From Cryptomeria japonica (Eukaryota > Streptophyta > Pinopsida > Cupressales > Cupressaceae): a DNA stretch of 64,000 nt. The position numbers and the translations under genes were made by a program. Under the pieces are notes generated by a model. That model was not told where the DNA came from, did not search any database, and saw only the letters and a list, made by a program, of their open reading frames with translations. Location: contig NC_081415.1 in NCBI RefSeq assembly GCF_030272615.1, positions 191,670,270-191,734,269 of the forward strand, in the 5' to 3' direction. Below are positions 12,187-24,735 of this stretch, piece by piece; the first letter of the stretch is position 1, and every line of letters begins with the position of its first letter.

Positions 12187-14457
12187 AATGTGATTTTAAG
12201 CGTTGTTTCAAAGAACAATAATGAAAATGCCCCGGATGCTGACAATGACATATGAAAATGCCCCAGACAATAACAATGGCATATGCATGCCCCCTCGAGG
12301 AATTGGCCGGAAACATGCAGAAAAGAGGCCAATTGATCGATAAGAATGATAGAAAATGATAGGATCAAACGGATTGCCAAGACTGACGAAAGAAATGTTA
12401 GTAAGAAGAAATTAGACAGAGGACAGTTAGAGATGAAGAAATATTTGCTTTCACCAATGCACAGAAGTAGGTGAGAACCTTTATTTGATATGGCAAAATG
12501 GATGCGGCGCTACATGGCAATGAAGGCCAGAGCGATAATGCAATCCCTTTGCATAAGACAGACACATCGCAGACAAACAACAATCACAACCAAAAGAAAA
12601 GGACCATGAACCATCCCGGTCACTCTAAATCACTCAGTGACATCATCGAGCAACATAGGAACATGATTGAAGCCAAAGATAAATCAGTAAAAAGATAAGA
12701 TGCACAAATTCCAACAAATCAAACAAACATCTTGATCTTCTTTGTCAAAAGTTGAGAGTGCTGATAGGACAATCATGTTGTTTGGTTTCAGGACATGCGG
12801 TACCCCATCTAAGACAGCACACAGTCTGGTTTCCAGTATACCACACCCTGTATAAGACCCATGATAGTAGAGACAAGGACAAATGATAGTGATGCTAATG
12901 TTCGATTGAGAAGACAATTGTGATCTGTTTGAATGTCTGGTTTGATTGAAAAAGTTCATCTGTTTATGCATGATTTCATTAAAGCACAATGTTTGATTGC
13001 GAGTCATTGGATGTATACTTGGTGAACTATCTTATGCACCAAGAGGATATTTATTGCAAAATGCGTGTTTTTGGATTTTAAAAAAGAAATTTGTTTTGCT
13101 TTTTTTCAGGACTTTATTTGATTTTTTTGGATTAAATTTCAGGACATTTTTCAATTTTTTATGATCTTTTTTCACGACATTTTTCAATTTTTATGAGATT
13201 TTATCAGGACATTTTTCAATTTTTTTATGATCTTTTTTCAGGACATTTTTCACTTTTTATGAGATTTTTTTAAGGACATTTTTCAATTTTTTAGATTTAT
13301 TTGTACTTCTTTTTTCAGGACATTTTAAATTTTTTTTTTTTTGAATTTTTGCCCCTAGTGTCTAGCAAGGCAAGGAATATGACAAGTGAATAAATAGGCT
13401 TGCTGAAATGATGGGGGATAGAGGGAAGACAAAGGCCTTTTATTATGGAGACAATGCGGATGCAATTTTCAAGGGCTATTGCGTGATGGGACAAGAGACT
13501 AGATATGACAATGTAAAGCAGGAACATGGCATGAGGGACATGTCAAGAGGTTTTTGAAACCATGCTTAAATTTTGCATCCTTATGTCAGATCAAGATCAA
13601 GGAGTGAAAGAGTGTATGGATAGTGATAAGATATGGATAGGATAAGCAAGACCAAGAATGAATAAGGGACATGGACTAAAAGTCGAGATAGGATACGGGA
13701 TAGTGGCAAAAAGTTGCAATAAGCTAGGGAATATGGATGAAAGGTTATAATAAGCAAATGGATAAATGACCAAAAGCTATGATAGACTGAAAGCTACAAA
13801 CGAGATGCATGATGCTCATGAAGATCCTTAGCCTTGTCAAGATCAAAGGTGGAAAGAGGAAATGGACATGAGGGACAATAGGATATGAAGGGTAACGACA
13901 TGGTATGATAGGATAATGAAGGGCAATAGGATATGAAGGAGGAAACCTACCCCCAAGTGTGGTGTGTAAGAAGTTCTTAAATTACGCATGATGCCTGTTT
14001 GCCAGGTTTTCATCATGGTACTTGCCCAAGGCGCCTGTTTGTCAGGTTTTCACCAGTGGACGAATTATTTTTCTTTACTTTTTTTTTTCTTTTTTGTCTC
14101 TTTTTTTTTCACTTTTTTTTTTGTATTTTGACTTTTTCAATAGAAGATGGACACATGATAGAGGATGGAAGAAGGACTCAAGCATCTTTTTTTTTTTGTG
14201 GATAGTAGCCTTGAAAAAAATGGACCATGACCTTTAAAAGTATGCTCAAAGACGTTGGTCGGATAAGGACATGGAAAATGAAATGAAACTAAGGCAAGGA
14301 TTTATGCAAAGGATGGGATCAGAGGGATGGAAGGATGGAAAATATGCATTGGATAATGGATAGGGTATCAGAAGAATTGTGCTTGAGTGGATGGAAATGT
14401 TGGCAAGATTGACATTAGCACACACCTTGAGGGGTGATGGACTGATGGAGAAAAAAT
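12187..14457. other. Element E 3' untranslated interior
   Basis: About 2.3 kb with no supportable ORF on either strand. It holds an imperfect short-period repeat built on CAGGACATTTTTCAATTTTT (about 13105-13330), purine-rich GATAGGA-type sequence (about 13560-13950) and long T runs (14070-14125). Short ORFs here are in simple sequence and carry no recognisable domain. Confidence 0.6.
13105..13330 (+). repeat. Minisatellite, about 28-32 bp units
   Basis: The phrase CAGGACATTTTTCAATTTTT recurs about six times, separated by TATGATCTTTT or TATGAGATTTT, with small indels. It lies in the 3' non-coding part of element E. Confidence 0.75.
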
Positions 14458-17165
14458 TTATTTTGGATATTGAGATTTTGACGAAGGAAAGGCTATGGAT
14501 TTTGGGACATAAGGGCCCAAAATGGATGAAGAAGGTGATGGAGAAATAGACTTGAGAGATTTGGATGGAGGAATAGCAACTTTGGATGCCAAGTTGGATG
14601 TTTCTTTAGGCTTTTGTGCTTCAAGGAGCCGCTTGGGGATCCACATGGTTTTTGATTTTTCATGCTTTTGTGATTCCTTGGAGTGCATTGCTTGCACAAG
14701 GGATTTAGGAACCCATATATATATTGACTTTGCTTTATTTTTCTCAGTGGGCCTTTGTGACCTTTTGGATATTTCTTTTTCTTTATAGATCATATTGTTC
14801 TTTGTTTTGACATGTCGATTATATTGGACATGTTGATCCTTGAATACATGTGGATTGCTAGACTTATGACTTTTATACTTGGCATCCAAAGTGCTTGGAG
14901 GAGGAAATGAATGTTGATGTGGATGGGAATGATATGGAGGCATGTGGGATGGATGGAAGGTTCTCCAAGATGTGTGCCTTTGTTGATGTTGCATAGGAGA
15001 TGGAGGGATATAGGGACCTAGAATGGATGGAAGCGATGATGGGGAAGGTGGACTTTTGGATTTTGACTTTGAAGGGATACCAACGCCTTGAGTGTGAGCT
15101 TTGTAGCCATGACCATTAGTATATTCTTTGATATGAAGGGGTTCTTTCTCGTGAAGATCTACTCCTTTTCCTTTATGAATATCTTGACTTGTAGGATACT
15201 CTTTTCTTTGGGAAGAAGATGTGAGTCCATTATGAGGTGGATATGATATGAGAGAAATAATGAGATCTTGAAGTGGATCGGATTTCACCAAAGTGGAAGA
15301 ACCCATTGTGCATGTCGAGGGTTCATGAACATCTTGCACTGACACATTAGAATCATGAAGGGGATTAGGATCATGAGGGGGACTAGGATTGTGTAGTGGA
15401 CATGGTTCAATGACAGGCTCTTCAAGAGATGGAATGGGAAAAATAATGGGATCATCAAAATAAATGCGATCTTGGAGTGTATATGGAGCATTAGGACAAG
15501 GAGATGGAGGAACAAGTGGATCTTGTGGAGGATCTGAAGGAATAATTTGATCTTGACAAGGAGGAAGATCATTGGAATCCTCTTTAAAGGTGCTTTGCTC
15601 TTGACTTTCAATGGGATCATCATAAAGGATGGAAAGGATATCTTGATCTTTCTCAAGAAGTGGAATGTCAATGGGATTTGAAAGGACATTTTTTTCATGA
15701 AATGGAAGGGGATCATTTGGGATTGGATGGACTGGGATATCTTGATCTTGCCCAGGGAATGGAGTGTAATAGGACTTTGGATAGGATGGACAAGAATAGG
15801 GGAATCATCATGAGTTTCTGGGAACATGGGATCCTGGTCAACAATTGGATGGGATGATAAGGTTTTGGGATCTTGATCTTGATCTGTTTTAAGACACATT
15901 TCTTCATGCTCTAAATTATCCTCTTGACATGGGGTTGGACTTCGGATATGCATGGAGGATTCTGACAAGGGATCAATGGTTTGGCATAAAGGAAATGCAC
16001 TTTGAACATTTGTGATGGATTCTGGCAAGGAATCAATGCTTGAACATGAGGAAGAGAGACTTCGAATGGGGTCCTCTAAAACAGGTAATGGCAATAAAGT
16101 ATATGGTGGCATTGGGTCTTGTATTTCTGAAACATGACAATGATGTGCATCATGAATTGGATTATCTTGGCAATCAATTATGGATAGTCCTTGGATAATT
16201 GCATCCTTGGGTGTATTGTTTGATGAAGACAATATGGAAGGTTCTTGTGAAACTTCTAAAGGTGTAGGGATAGATGCCACTGGAGAGTCAATTTGTTTGC
16301 AGGGAGATGAGGCATTGCTAGACATAAGTGTATTATGTTGATCTTCCTCAAAGAACTCCCTTGGTAATTTCTTAAAGAGCATTGCAATAAAGCCACCTTT
16401 CTTTCAAGGTTTTGACATGGTTGTATTTGGAATTTGAACTTGTTTGGCAAGGAGTTGGTTCTGATCTGATGTCATGTTTTGATATTGGACTTGGTTCAAT
16501 TATTCTGACATGTTTGAAACTTGGCTTGGTGTGTGTTGCAACCTTTGTTTTTGAATGTTTGGTTGTTGACATTGATATGTTGATTGAACTTGTTGATACT
16601 CCACCATTGGTTGAACTATTTGTTGACATTGTATAGTTGGTTGGACATATTGTTGAAATTGGACTATTGATTGTGTTGGTTGTATATGTTGGACCATTGG
16701 TTGAACCATTGGTTGTATTGGTTGAAAATCTGATTGATAGTAAACACCTTCTTGTTCTTGTTGTGGAGGAACATAATGTTGAAATTGATGTTGTCTCTTT
16801 TCTTGAAATTGTTTCATCATCTCTATTTGTGAGAGGAGAGTTGGTATGTCTGATCGTTCAAGAAGAGATCTTACATCAATTGGCTCAATCTTTGGATTTC
16901 GACTTGGAAATTTTTTAAACATTTTGGACATTTGTGATCTATTCTTCTCAATGTTTTTCACTCTTTGTTCCAAAATCTCATTTTCTTGAGCTAGTTTCTC
17001 CTCTAATTTTTGTATTTGGACATTTACATCATCATGATAAGTTTGATCCAAGTTCTGAGACATGTAGAGATTGGATTGACATGATTGGTTTCTCAATTGT
17101 GATGACATGGCTTCGTAAGAAGGTTGAGACCTCATTTCAACAAACATGTCACTATGCAAATGCAA
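14458..17165 (-). pseudogene. Element E ORF: coiled-coil, Gln/Pro/Ser-rich protein of unknown function
   Basis: Readable on minus from ATG at 17165. Residues ~1-75 are polar, followed by a coiled coil (IQKLEEKLAQENEILEQRV), then a short ordered-looking block (IEPIDVRSLLERSDIPTLL), then a Gln/Val/Pro-rich repeat region (about 16520-16740, recurring IVQP/VQP phrases). After frame changes near 16600 and 16380 comes a Ser/Pro/Asp-rich segment. A Lys/Ser/Pro C-terminal part (15345-14458) follows, with two SILGPY(I/V)P repeats and two W(V/I)PK(S/R)L repeats. About 900 codons in all, with at least three frame breaks. The hydrophobic reading of 15285-15780 is a wrong-frame artefact. No family recognised. 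It could be a Gag-like packaging protein because it has the coiled-coil position of a Gag, but no CCHC knuckle is seen. Confidence 0.6.
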
Positions 17166-19245
17166 TATTTTTGGAATTTTTTTTTTAAGGATGATGTATG
17201 ATATGCAACTAAATGCAAACTAAACAGACGGAAATGCAATCTATGGCAAGAATGCAACCTATGTTTTTGTTCTTTTTCAAGATTTTGACAAACTTTTGAA
17301 ATGCAAATCTAAAAAGGAGACCCTTAGGAAATTGAAATGATGTCTAGACCTCAAAGGACAAAAGGACCAAGTGACAAAAGGACAAAATGACAATGTTTCC
17401 CCTATATTCTTGGATACTAAGCTAGGTTTGACCAAATGACAGTGATGACAAAAAGACAAAAGTTTGATAAGGTCTAGATTTCTTAACAATGACTTAGGGT
17501 TTATCAAAGATTTGGATTACTCAAGTATGACAAAACCTAGTTTTGACACTATATGCAAAGGGACAATTACTATGCAAATGACCCTAATATGATATGATAA
17601 TGACCTAAGCTTGATGAAGAGACCTAGGGTATGCAAATGTGAATGTATTACAATGGTATTACTCTAATGCAAGAGGACACATGCAAATGGATGACTTTTA
17701 TTGATATGCAAAGGAGTATGACCTAGGTGAAACTTAACCTTGGTAGTTGACAATGACTTTGCAAAATGGACACCTAGGATGAACCTAGATCTAAGTGACA
17801 TGAATGTTGAGACAATATTTTGAAAAATGTTTGATAACCATGTTTGAAGATGTGTTGAACTTTGTTGAATGAATGTACTCTTGTGTTTAACCTTGTTTTG
17901 AATCAATTTGTCTTGTTTTTGAAATGAGACACAACTCAACTTTTGACAAGCAAAGAAGACAAGATATTTTAACTTAGACTCAAGACAATCATGCTCATTC
18001 ACACATTTCTTATGGATGGCAAGGGCAGTAGGTACTTGAGAGGTAGACTCGTTATGAGATTCAAGGAGAATACATAGATGCTTGACCCCACGGGCTCCCC
18101 TCCATGGCACTCACTTCTTAGGGTAGCCAAGCATCAGTCCCCATGGAAATATCCCCATGGAAAACTCCGTATCTCTTCCAAGTATCCAAACTTGTCCTTC
18201 TCAAGTAACTAGAAGGATTTTGGCCTCTAAATACAAGGTGTTTAATAAGGATTTCTGTTAAGCGCTACTCCTTGGTGTCACGCAAGTGTGATTGAGACAT
18301 TAAGCCCATCAAGATACCAAACAAATGTAGTCGCGCAAGCATGATTTAGACCGTGAGGTCCTACTTAGATGTTGATATGAGAAAGAGTTCAAGGGTCATC
18401 ACTTCCCAAGTAACTGCAATTCCCACGTAACCCTTCCTTCAAAGCTTTCTCCCATTAGGTATTTGTTTATAGTGAGTTAGAATGCCAAGGTATTCTAGCC
18501 GTACTCACTTTGGGTCATTCCCTTCTCATGATTATCACTTGCTTGCAAAAGCAAAGTGGTTGGGAAGGCAGGCCCTCTAAAGGTGACACACAATCAAAGA
18601 CACGAGCATGGTATCGAAGATCTGGATTTATGATCACCCTAAGAAGGATGAGAGCATACTCTCCTACTCCAATGTCACACTCAAAAATCAAAGAAAAAAA
18701 ATGTTCATTCCAACCTATTTAGAAATCACTAGGTGCCTAAATCATTAAAGACAAACACCAAGTTTAGTTGTTTCTCCAATGCAACCTGCAAAAACCCAAG
18801 TTAGAAGTTTGAGGTGTTTATTCTTCGACTATCGATTCTGCATAAAACATGTTAGTAGTTTCATTTGTTGTCTTTTCCATGCGTATGCCAAGATTCTACA
18901 TAGATAATTAGTACCAAAAACCAAAAAAATAGAAAACAGAATGCAAAAATAAGACAATTTTCAAGTAAAACACTGCATTTTTACCTCTGTTCTGGATTTT
19001 ACATAGGCGCAGGTTACCTTACACAAGTGCAGTTATTATTATTATTATTATTACACAAGCACAGAATGCATTGACATAGGCACAAAATGCATAAAGATGC
19101 AATTGTGTGCCTTACACAGGCGCAGGTTGTCTCACATAGGCGCAGAAGTCCCCAGAAAACCTTGCACGACCCTGTTTTGGGTTTTTGGCCTGCAAATCAA
19201 CTCAAAAGCACTCAAAAACATAGTTAAGGGGTTAGATGGTTAGTG
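17166..19245. other. Element E 5' leader, no gene seen
   Basis: About 2 kb between the PBS and the ORF. It contains GACAAAAGGAC-type simple sequence (17340-17480) and an ATT microsatellite (19027-19052). An imperfect array of ACATAGGCGCAG / ACACAAGTGCAG / ACACAGGCGCAG phrases lies at about 19000-19150. No convincing ORF; the short ORFs lack domains. Confidence 0.55.
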
Positions 19246-19263
19246 TTCACGTCGGTTTCACCA
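19246..19263 (-). other. Candidate primer binding site of element E
   Basis: On minus, TGGTGAAACCGACGTGAA begins a few bases after the 5' LTR end. It starts with the TGG required to pair a tRNA CCA end, but the tRNA is not identified. It differs from the iMet-type PBS of elements A, B, C and G. Confidence 0.55.
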
Positions 19264-19268
19264 ATTAA

Positions 19269-20553
19269 TGTAGCATAGGAAATAGGAAATCATCACAAAT
19301 AATATAAAAATGCTAATCATTAGCTCAATCATGAAAACTAAATGTAATGATCTATCCTAAAACACACTCAATAAAGACATGAAGATAAAACACTCAAAAA
19401 TAAATACTATGCAAACCAAATGTGGATATGAATGCTTCCTTCATGTGGCTCCATTGTTCTTCTTTCCTCTTCAAATAGTTTGGTTGTGGATCTCACCTAC
19501 AAGTGCACACACATGATTGAAAGCAAGTAGACAAGATAATTGATCAAGAGTACTTGAAATGTGATTGATTAGAAATTCGATAGTCTGATTAGGGGCATTA
19601 TTAGGGATTTGATTGAAGAAATTCATCCAATTTATAGAGAAATTGGAGAAAAAGATCAAATTAGCATGACATGGATATTAGAAGCAATTGATTTCAAAAT
19701 GGCAAAATTTAGTGAAAAGAAGAAGGTTATGACACCTTCTATGTCATGAATTATGACATATTGCCAATGTAAAGCTTAGAGAACTAGAACCTTATGACAT
19801 CTTGCTATGTCAAGATTATGACGCACGAAGCACAAAAATAGGGAGAACTAGAGACAAGTTAATTAGGTGGAAATTAAAATTAGGAAATTAGAAAATAGGT
19901 GGAAATTAGGAAATAGGAAAATTAGAAATGATGGAAAATTAGAAAATTAGGTAAATTAATTAATAATTTCTCATTTATTAATTAATTCACAAAAAGAAGA
20001 ATAAGTTAGCCAATTAAATAAATATTTAATTGCAATGAGAAGACTTAAATTATTTAACCTAGAGGAAGAAATGACAAATTAGGTTTTATGAATAAATCAT
20101 AAAACCCTAGAAGATGAAATTAGGTCTTGATGAAAGACAATTAGGTCTTGACAAAAGATAATTAATGCCGATTCGATCATGATTTTGAATTGATAAATGA
20201 CCAGTGTTGATAAATGATTTGATTGAGATTGGTTGACAAAAATCAATGACAAATTGACCAAATTGACATGATTGAAAAGGACAAGGATCGATGACAAAAT
20301 CGATCGCAATATGACAAGATTGACAAGGACAAAGATCGACCCAAAATCATGATTAAAAATTTCTTACCGACAAGACCTAATTCGAAAGCGAGACAAATGA
20401 AGAATATAGAGGAATGACTCGATGCTCGCAAATGATAAAGACCAAGTGCGTGACATAGGAGAAATGTTAATGCTACGCAAAAACCTAAAATAAGACAATG
20501 TGCAAATGTTAAAGTATGATTCCGCAAGCATTGACCATTTTTAGGTGTCTACA
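19269..20553 (-). repeat. Element E 5' LTR
   Basis: 1,285 bases, the partner of 10874-12167. Its right flank ATCTC (20554-20558) matches the left flank exactly. ORFs of about 62, 70 and 94 codons here recur in the partner LTR and are non-functional. Confidence 0.93.
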
Positions 20554-20558
20554 ATCTC

Positions 20559-22942
20559 TATTGCTGGTTTAGAGTCCATGTACCTTGAATTACCTCTAAA
20601 TTGTTAATCAATCTTCACATTTGCACTCTCAACAATTTTATGCAATCTCTTATTAAAACATCTATATGTCTTTCTCTTAGATGAATAACCAAGAAATATT
20701 CCTTCATCACTTCTAGGATCAAATTTTCCAATATACTCATCTCTTCTAACATAACATTTACTTCCAAATATTCCAAAATATTTAAGAGTAGGAGTATTAC
20801 CAAACCACAGTTCATGAGGGGTCTTACCGGTGTCACTTTTGATGTGAACTTTGTTGAATGTGTAGACCGATGTACTCACTGCTTCTCTCCAATACACATG
20901 AGGTAGATTTGCTTCTGATAGCATACTTCTAGCTACATCCAGAATAGTTATGTTCTTCCTTTCCACAACTCCATTTTGTTGGGGTGTCTAGGGTGTTGAT
21001 AGTTGTCTCCTAATTCCATTCACTTCACAAATTGTATTAAATTCCTTAGATGTGCATTCACCTCCTTGATCTGATCTCATACATTTGATTTTCTTACCAG
21101 TTTCATTCTCTACCATTGCCTTGAATAGTTTGAATTTCCCAAGTGCTTCTGATTTCTCTCTGAGAAAAGTAACCCAACACATTCTAGAATAGTCATCAAT
21201 GATTAGCATAAAATACCTATCTCCTTGTAAACTTCTAGTTCTTGTTGGACCACATAAATCAGTATGAATTAAGTCAAGAGCATTATTGGATTTTTCTGGA
21301 ATACTCTTAAAAGTTATTCTAACTTGCTTTCCAAATTGATATTCCTTACATATCGGATTGTGAGGTTTAACAATCTTAGGTAAATCCCTTACTGCCTTAG
21401 TTGTTTTGATTTTCACAATGCAATCAAAGTTTACATGACAAAGTCTCTTATGCCATAACCAACTTTCATCAATATGTGCAATCAAGCATGCTTTCTCATT
21501 GTTATTCAAATGAAAGATATTACCTCTAGTCTGATTACTGGTTGCAATTTCCAAACCAGTTCTATTCATGATTTTGCATTTACCATTCTTGAATTATAAC
21601 TGAAATCCTTTTTCAACTAATTGACGAACACTCAAAAGATTATGCTTCAAACCTTCAACATAGTAAACATTATCAGTATTATGCTTACCATCAAAAGATA
21701 TAGTGCATTTTCCTTTGATCAAACAAGCTTTATCATCCCCAAATCTTACTAGACCTCCATTGTATTCCTGAAAGGTTAAGAATTTACTTTTATCACCAGT
21801 CATATGATGTGAACATCCAAAATCAATGATCCATTCATCCTTATCTTCAATTTTAGCTGCCAGGGCCTGCTCTACCGATTAAACAGTAGGTGTTGGCTGA
21901 TCCTCTATTATAGCAACAAAAAACCCATCCATTGTCTGTTGGTTCCTCATCAGAATCATCAATAACTCCTTCATTAGCATAGTAACAGATTTGTCTCTAT
22001 TCTTCTTAAATCTATATCTCTGATATTCAAGATTAGGCTTATATGTTCTTTTAGCTTCTTCTTTCAATCTCGCATGTCTATCAGAACACCTAGATTCCAT
22101 ATGACCAATTTTATTGCAGTTAAAACATTTAAATGGTGCTTTACCTTCATACTTACTTCCAACTGGACCTTTAGGTATTTTCCTTGCAAATAGTGCTTCA
22201 AGTTCTTCCAGTTCTTCATTCTCTTTTCTGATTTCTTCAAGTTCTCTTGCATAAAAGGTTTTCCAATCAGATTTATCTGATGATGATGATGATGATGCCT
22301 TGAAAGCTAAATCTATCTTAATAGTAGCAACAGGACTAGATTCTTCAAGTTCAAAAGCTGAAAGTTTCCCAACCAAAGTGTCTCTAGATACTGATGCATT
22401 AGGCATTGTTCTCAATTCATTTATAGTAGTTAATTTCATTTTATATGCTGGTGGAAATGCTCTTAAAACTTTAGAAACAATTTCATCTTCTCTTAAGGAT
22501 CCTCCACAACATTGTATACCCAAAACAATTTCATTCTCTTTCCATAAAAGCATAAATCCTTTCATCTTCTTTCATTTTCAGATTTTGCATACCTGACCCA
22601 GAAGCATTCTAGTTTTGCAATTTTAACTGTGGTATCACCTTCATTCAATGTTTCCAATTTGTCCCAAATAGCTTTAGCAGTAGATCTGTCTGATAATCCC
22701 ATGATTTGTTGATCTGACAATGCGCTCAAAAGTGCTTCTCTTGCTTTGCAATCATTCTCCTCATCTTTAGCCAAGGTTGGTGGAATAGGTTGACCTTGAG
22801 TAGGAGCAACATAGCCATTCTTTGTAACATCCCATATGTCCTTTCCAATGCAATTCAGATGTGTCTCCATCCTAATCTTCCATATGCCATAGTTGGTTCC
22901 ATCAAGTTTTGGACTGTCCTTCCTGAAATAGTTAGAAGACAT
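20559..22942 (-). pseudogene. Element A gag, protease and integrase
   Basis: Minus strand from ATG at 22942. Gag N-terminus LDGTNYGIWKIRMETHL (copia Gag family), AIWDKLETLNEG, then one CCHC knuckle CFNCNKIGHMESRC near 22100. The protease site reads WIIDFGCSHHMTG: the catalytic triplet DSG is changed to DFG, which should inactivate it. Integrase follows: the zinc region has WHKRLCH and CKEYQFGK (one Cys of HHCC replaced by Tyr), D1 in LIHTDLCGPTR, D2 in MRSDQGGEC and the Glu in NGVVERKN. A TAG interrupts just before that Glu block (near 20989). The C-terminal FGSKCYVRRDE / DEGIFLGYSSKRKTYRCFN block ends near 20606. At least three frame breaks. Confidence 0.92.
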
Positions 22943-22984
22943 TGGATCCCCTCAAGCTGTTAAACTTCTGCAAAAAGAGGACTA

Positions 22985-22997
22985 GGCTTTGATACCA
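22985..22997 (-). other. Primer binding site of element A
   Basis: On minus, TGGTATCAAAGCC starts two bases after the 5' LTR end. It matches the iMet-tRNA PBS consensus TGGTATCAGAGC with one change. Confidence 0.85.
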
Positions 22998-22999
22998 AT

Positions 23000-24022
23000 T
23001 GTTAAGTCCCAGAGACAACTGAGAGGGGGGGTGAATCATTCGTCTATGAATTTGAAACCAAATATAACTTAACCAAACTTTATGCTGGTAAATAGTTTTG
23101 ACAGTTAATTGCAATACTAGTAAATTTTAATGCATGAAACAGAAAGGAAAATAACATCCACAACACATAACACAGATATTTGTACATGGAAACCCTGTAA
23201 GGGGAAAAACCATGATGGGAAACCTTACCCACAATCAAATGATACTACTGCATATAGTATGTGTATACAATATGGATTCTGCACAAGTAGAAAGGCCAAC
23301 TGCCTAGAGCTCACTGCTCAATCACAAAATGGGAGTCACACTAACTACAATTGGATGGTTAAATCCAATGATAATGTACTGCTCAAAATAGCATCTTCAT
23401 ATGTTGGATTCAGTATCGGTTAAGCTCTGATTTGCCTTCTTCAAAAGCCTCCTTGAATCTTGAATGAGGTATGCGTGTATAGCTCTTCTTATATTCTCAT
23501 ATACCTTATTATATCCTCTTCCACTATTACTTTAATCTCACAAATGAGATCTTACATATATACCAAAACCTAAGACCAAATGAGTAGGTCAGCTCACTAA
23601 AGATATTACAATAAAATCAATTACAAATGAATCAATATGTGATGCATCATGTCAGCTCAATGCATTTACAAAAATAACAAATCATCTTCATAATGTGTCA
23701 TGTTGATCTGGAATGTATAATGTTTGTCGGTGCATAACCCAAACCTATTTGCCGGTGCACGCAAATATGCAAACCCAATTGGATCAATGACCAAATCTCC
23801 AAACAAAGTGTCCAAACAATGTCTTTGACATAACCAAGTAATCTACAAGTCATTCCAAGTGCCGGTGAACAATATAACCTATCAGTGAACCAAATACCGA
23901 TGACTGTGCATAAGTCACTGAACATGCCAGTGAACATAACCAAGAATCTCCAAGTGTTGATAAGTGTTGACAAGTGTTGACATCAATGAAAAAACCAATG
24001 CAACACATCCAAAATACCAACA
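23000..24022 (-). repeat. Element A 5' LTR
   Basis: 1,023 bases matching the 3' LTR (3305-4352). Plus ends TGTTAAGTCCC and ACCAACA. The hairpin near 23013-23045 is partly decayed on one arm. TATA-like box at 23555-23562. Right flank CTAAC (24023-24027) is the target duplication. Confidence 0.93.
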
Positions 24023-24027
24023 CTAAC

Positions 24028-24362
24028 CACATGAATTCTCCATGAACTCTGGTCATTACAAGTCTAACAACTTCCTTAGAAAATTCAGGAATGTTCAAAA
24101 TCTCTAAAAAACCTAAATTTTCCACAATCTTATGTTCAGGTTTGATTACTCCATTTTCATCAAAAATGACCTCATTAAACATTTTCTTCAACTCCTCAGT
24201 CCCTAGGTTTTCTATGTTGCAATCTATGTAAATTCTAGGGTCTTCTACAAATGCTACACCCTTAGGGATTTTCGAAAAAGATTCTACAGAATTATCTTGA
24301 ATATGGGTCTAGGGAGTTTAACATTTTCCACAATGGTAGGGTTTAGAAGATGAGGAAGTCAT
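24028..24362 (-). pseudogene. Element B ORF2, N-terminus
   Basis: ATG at 24362 opens MTSSSSKPY. The reading then shifts for about 50 bases (VENVKLPRPIF is in another frame) and shifts back to ESFSKIPKGVAFVEDPRIYI. This suggests two compensating small indels. It continues to LVMTRVHGEFMWL, where element A is inserted; the rest is at 295-3299. The unrelated-looking ORF of module D in element C opens similarly (MDSSSSKIS), hinting at common ancestry. A 300-codon C-terminal overrun into A's LTR is an artefact. Confidence 0.7.
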
Positions 24363-24735
24363 TTCAAAGATAAATACCTCTAAATCAAAATTCTGAATGC
24401 TTGAAAATCACTTTGTAGCTTTGCCTTAGAATGCCTTGCTAAATTTCACGCTCTCTGATCATTTGAATGCTTGGTGAGTTTGAAATGAGGGTTTCCCAGT
24501 GCTTTATAGCCAAAAATTCTTTAAAACATCATTAAATGCTCGTTGGTTAAGTGAAAACTTAACACATCCGCCGGTAAAGAAGAAATGTATCTTCTCACCA
24601 TCAACCAAGGGTAGAATGCATGATCTTCAACTTGCTGCAATACCCCCTAAGGATTGTTTCTTAGTTAGATGAAGAATCTCCTGCCAGTGGAGGATTACTC
24701 TGTTATACCAGTGAAGATATAGTTTCATCAATTCT

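Larger units (their letters stand above)
10874..20553 (-). mobile_element. Element E: 9.7 kb non-autonomous LTR retrotransposon with its own ORF
   Basis: Two long direct repeats (10874-12167 and 19269-20553) with TGTAG...CTACA ends and perfect ATCTC duplications. The candidate PBS (19246-19263) and purine tract (12168-12186) give a minus orientation. The internal 7.1 kb encodes only a long low-complexity ORF (17165-14458). I find no zinc knuckle, protease, RT, RNase H or integrase motif. The LTRs are nearly identical apart from a 9-base indel and a few substitutions, so this is probably the youngest element in the window. The LTR start TGTAGACACC and the sequence after the PPT resemble element H, suggesting one superfamily. 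Assignment to gypsy is likely but not provable without pol. Confidence 0.88.
3305..24022 (-). mobile_element. Element A: Ty1/copia LTR retrotransposon interrupted by two insertions
   Basis: Full-length copia element on the minus strand. The 5' LTR is 23000-24022, PBS 22985-22997, gag from 22942, then protease, integrase, RT and RNase H (ending at 4730), polypurine tract 4353-4370 and 3' LTR 3305-4352. Removing the solo-LTR-like unit (5873-10255) and element E (10874-20558) leaves about 6.65 kb, a normal copia length. Flanking CTAAC duplications are perfect and the two LTRs look more than 90% alike by eye. Frameshifts, stops and mutated catalytic positions show it is dead. The domain order PR-INT-RT-RH is diagnostic of copia rather than gypsy. 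Confidence 0.93.

Noticed and set aside
15285-15780. Hydrophobic Leu/Ile-rich reading of the E ORF, resembling a membrane protein
   Set aside because: It is the wrong frame of a repeated GATCAT/CCTTGATC-type Asp/His/Pro-rich coding stretch. The correct frame continues into 15345-14458.
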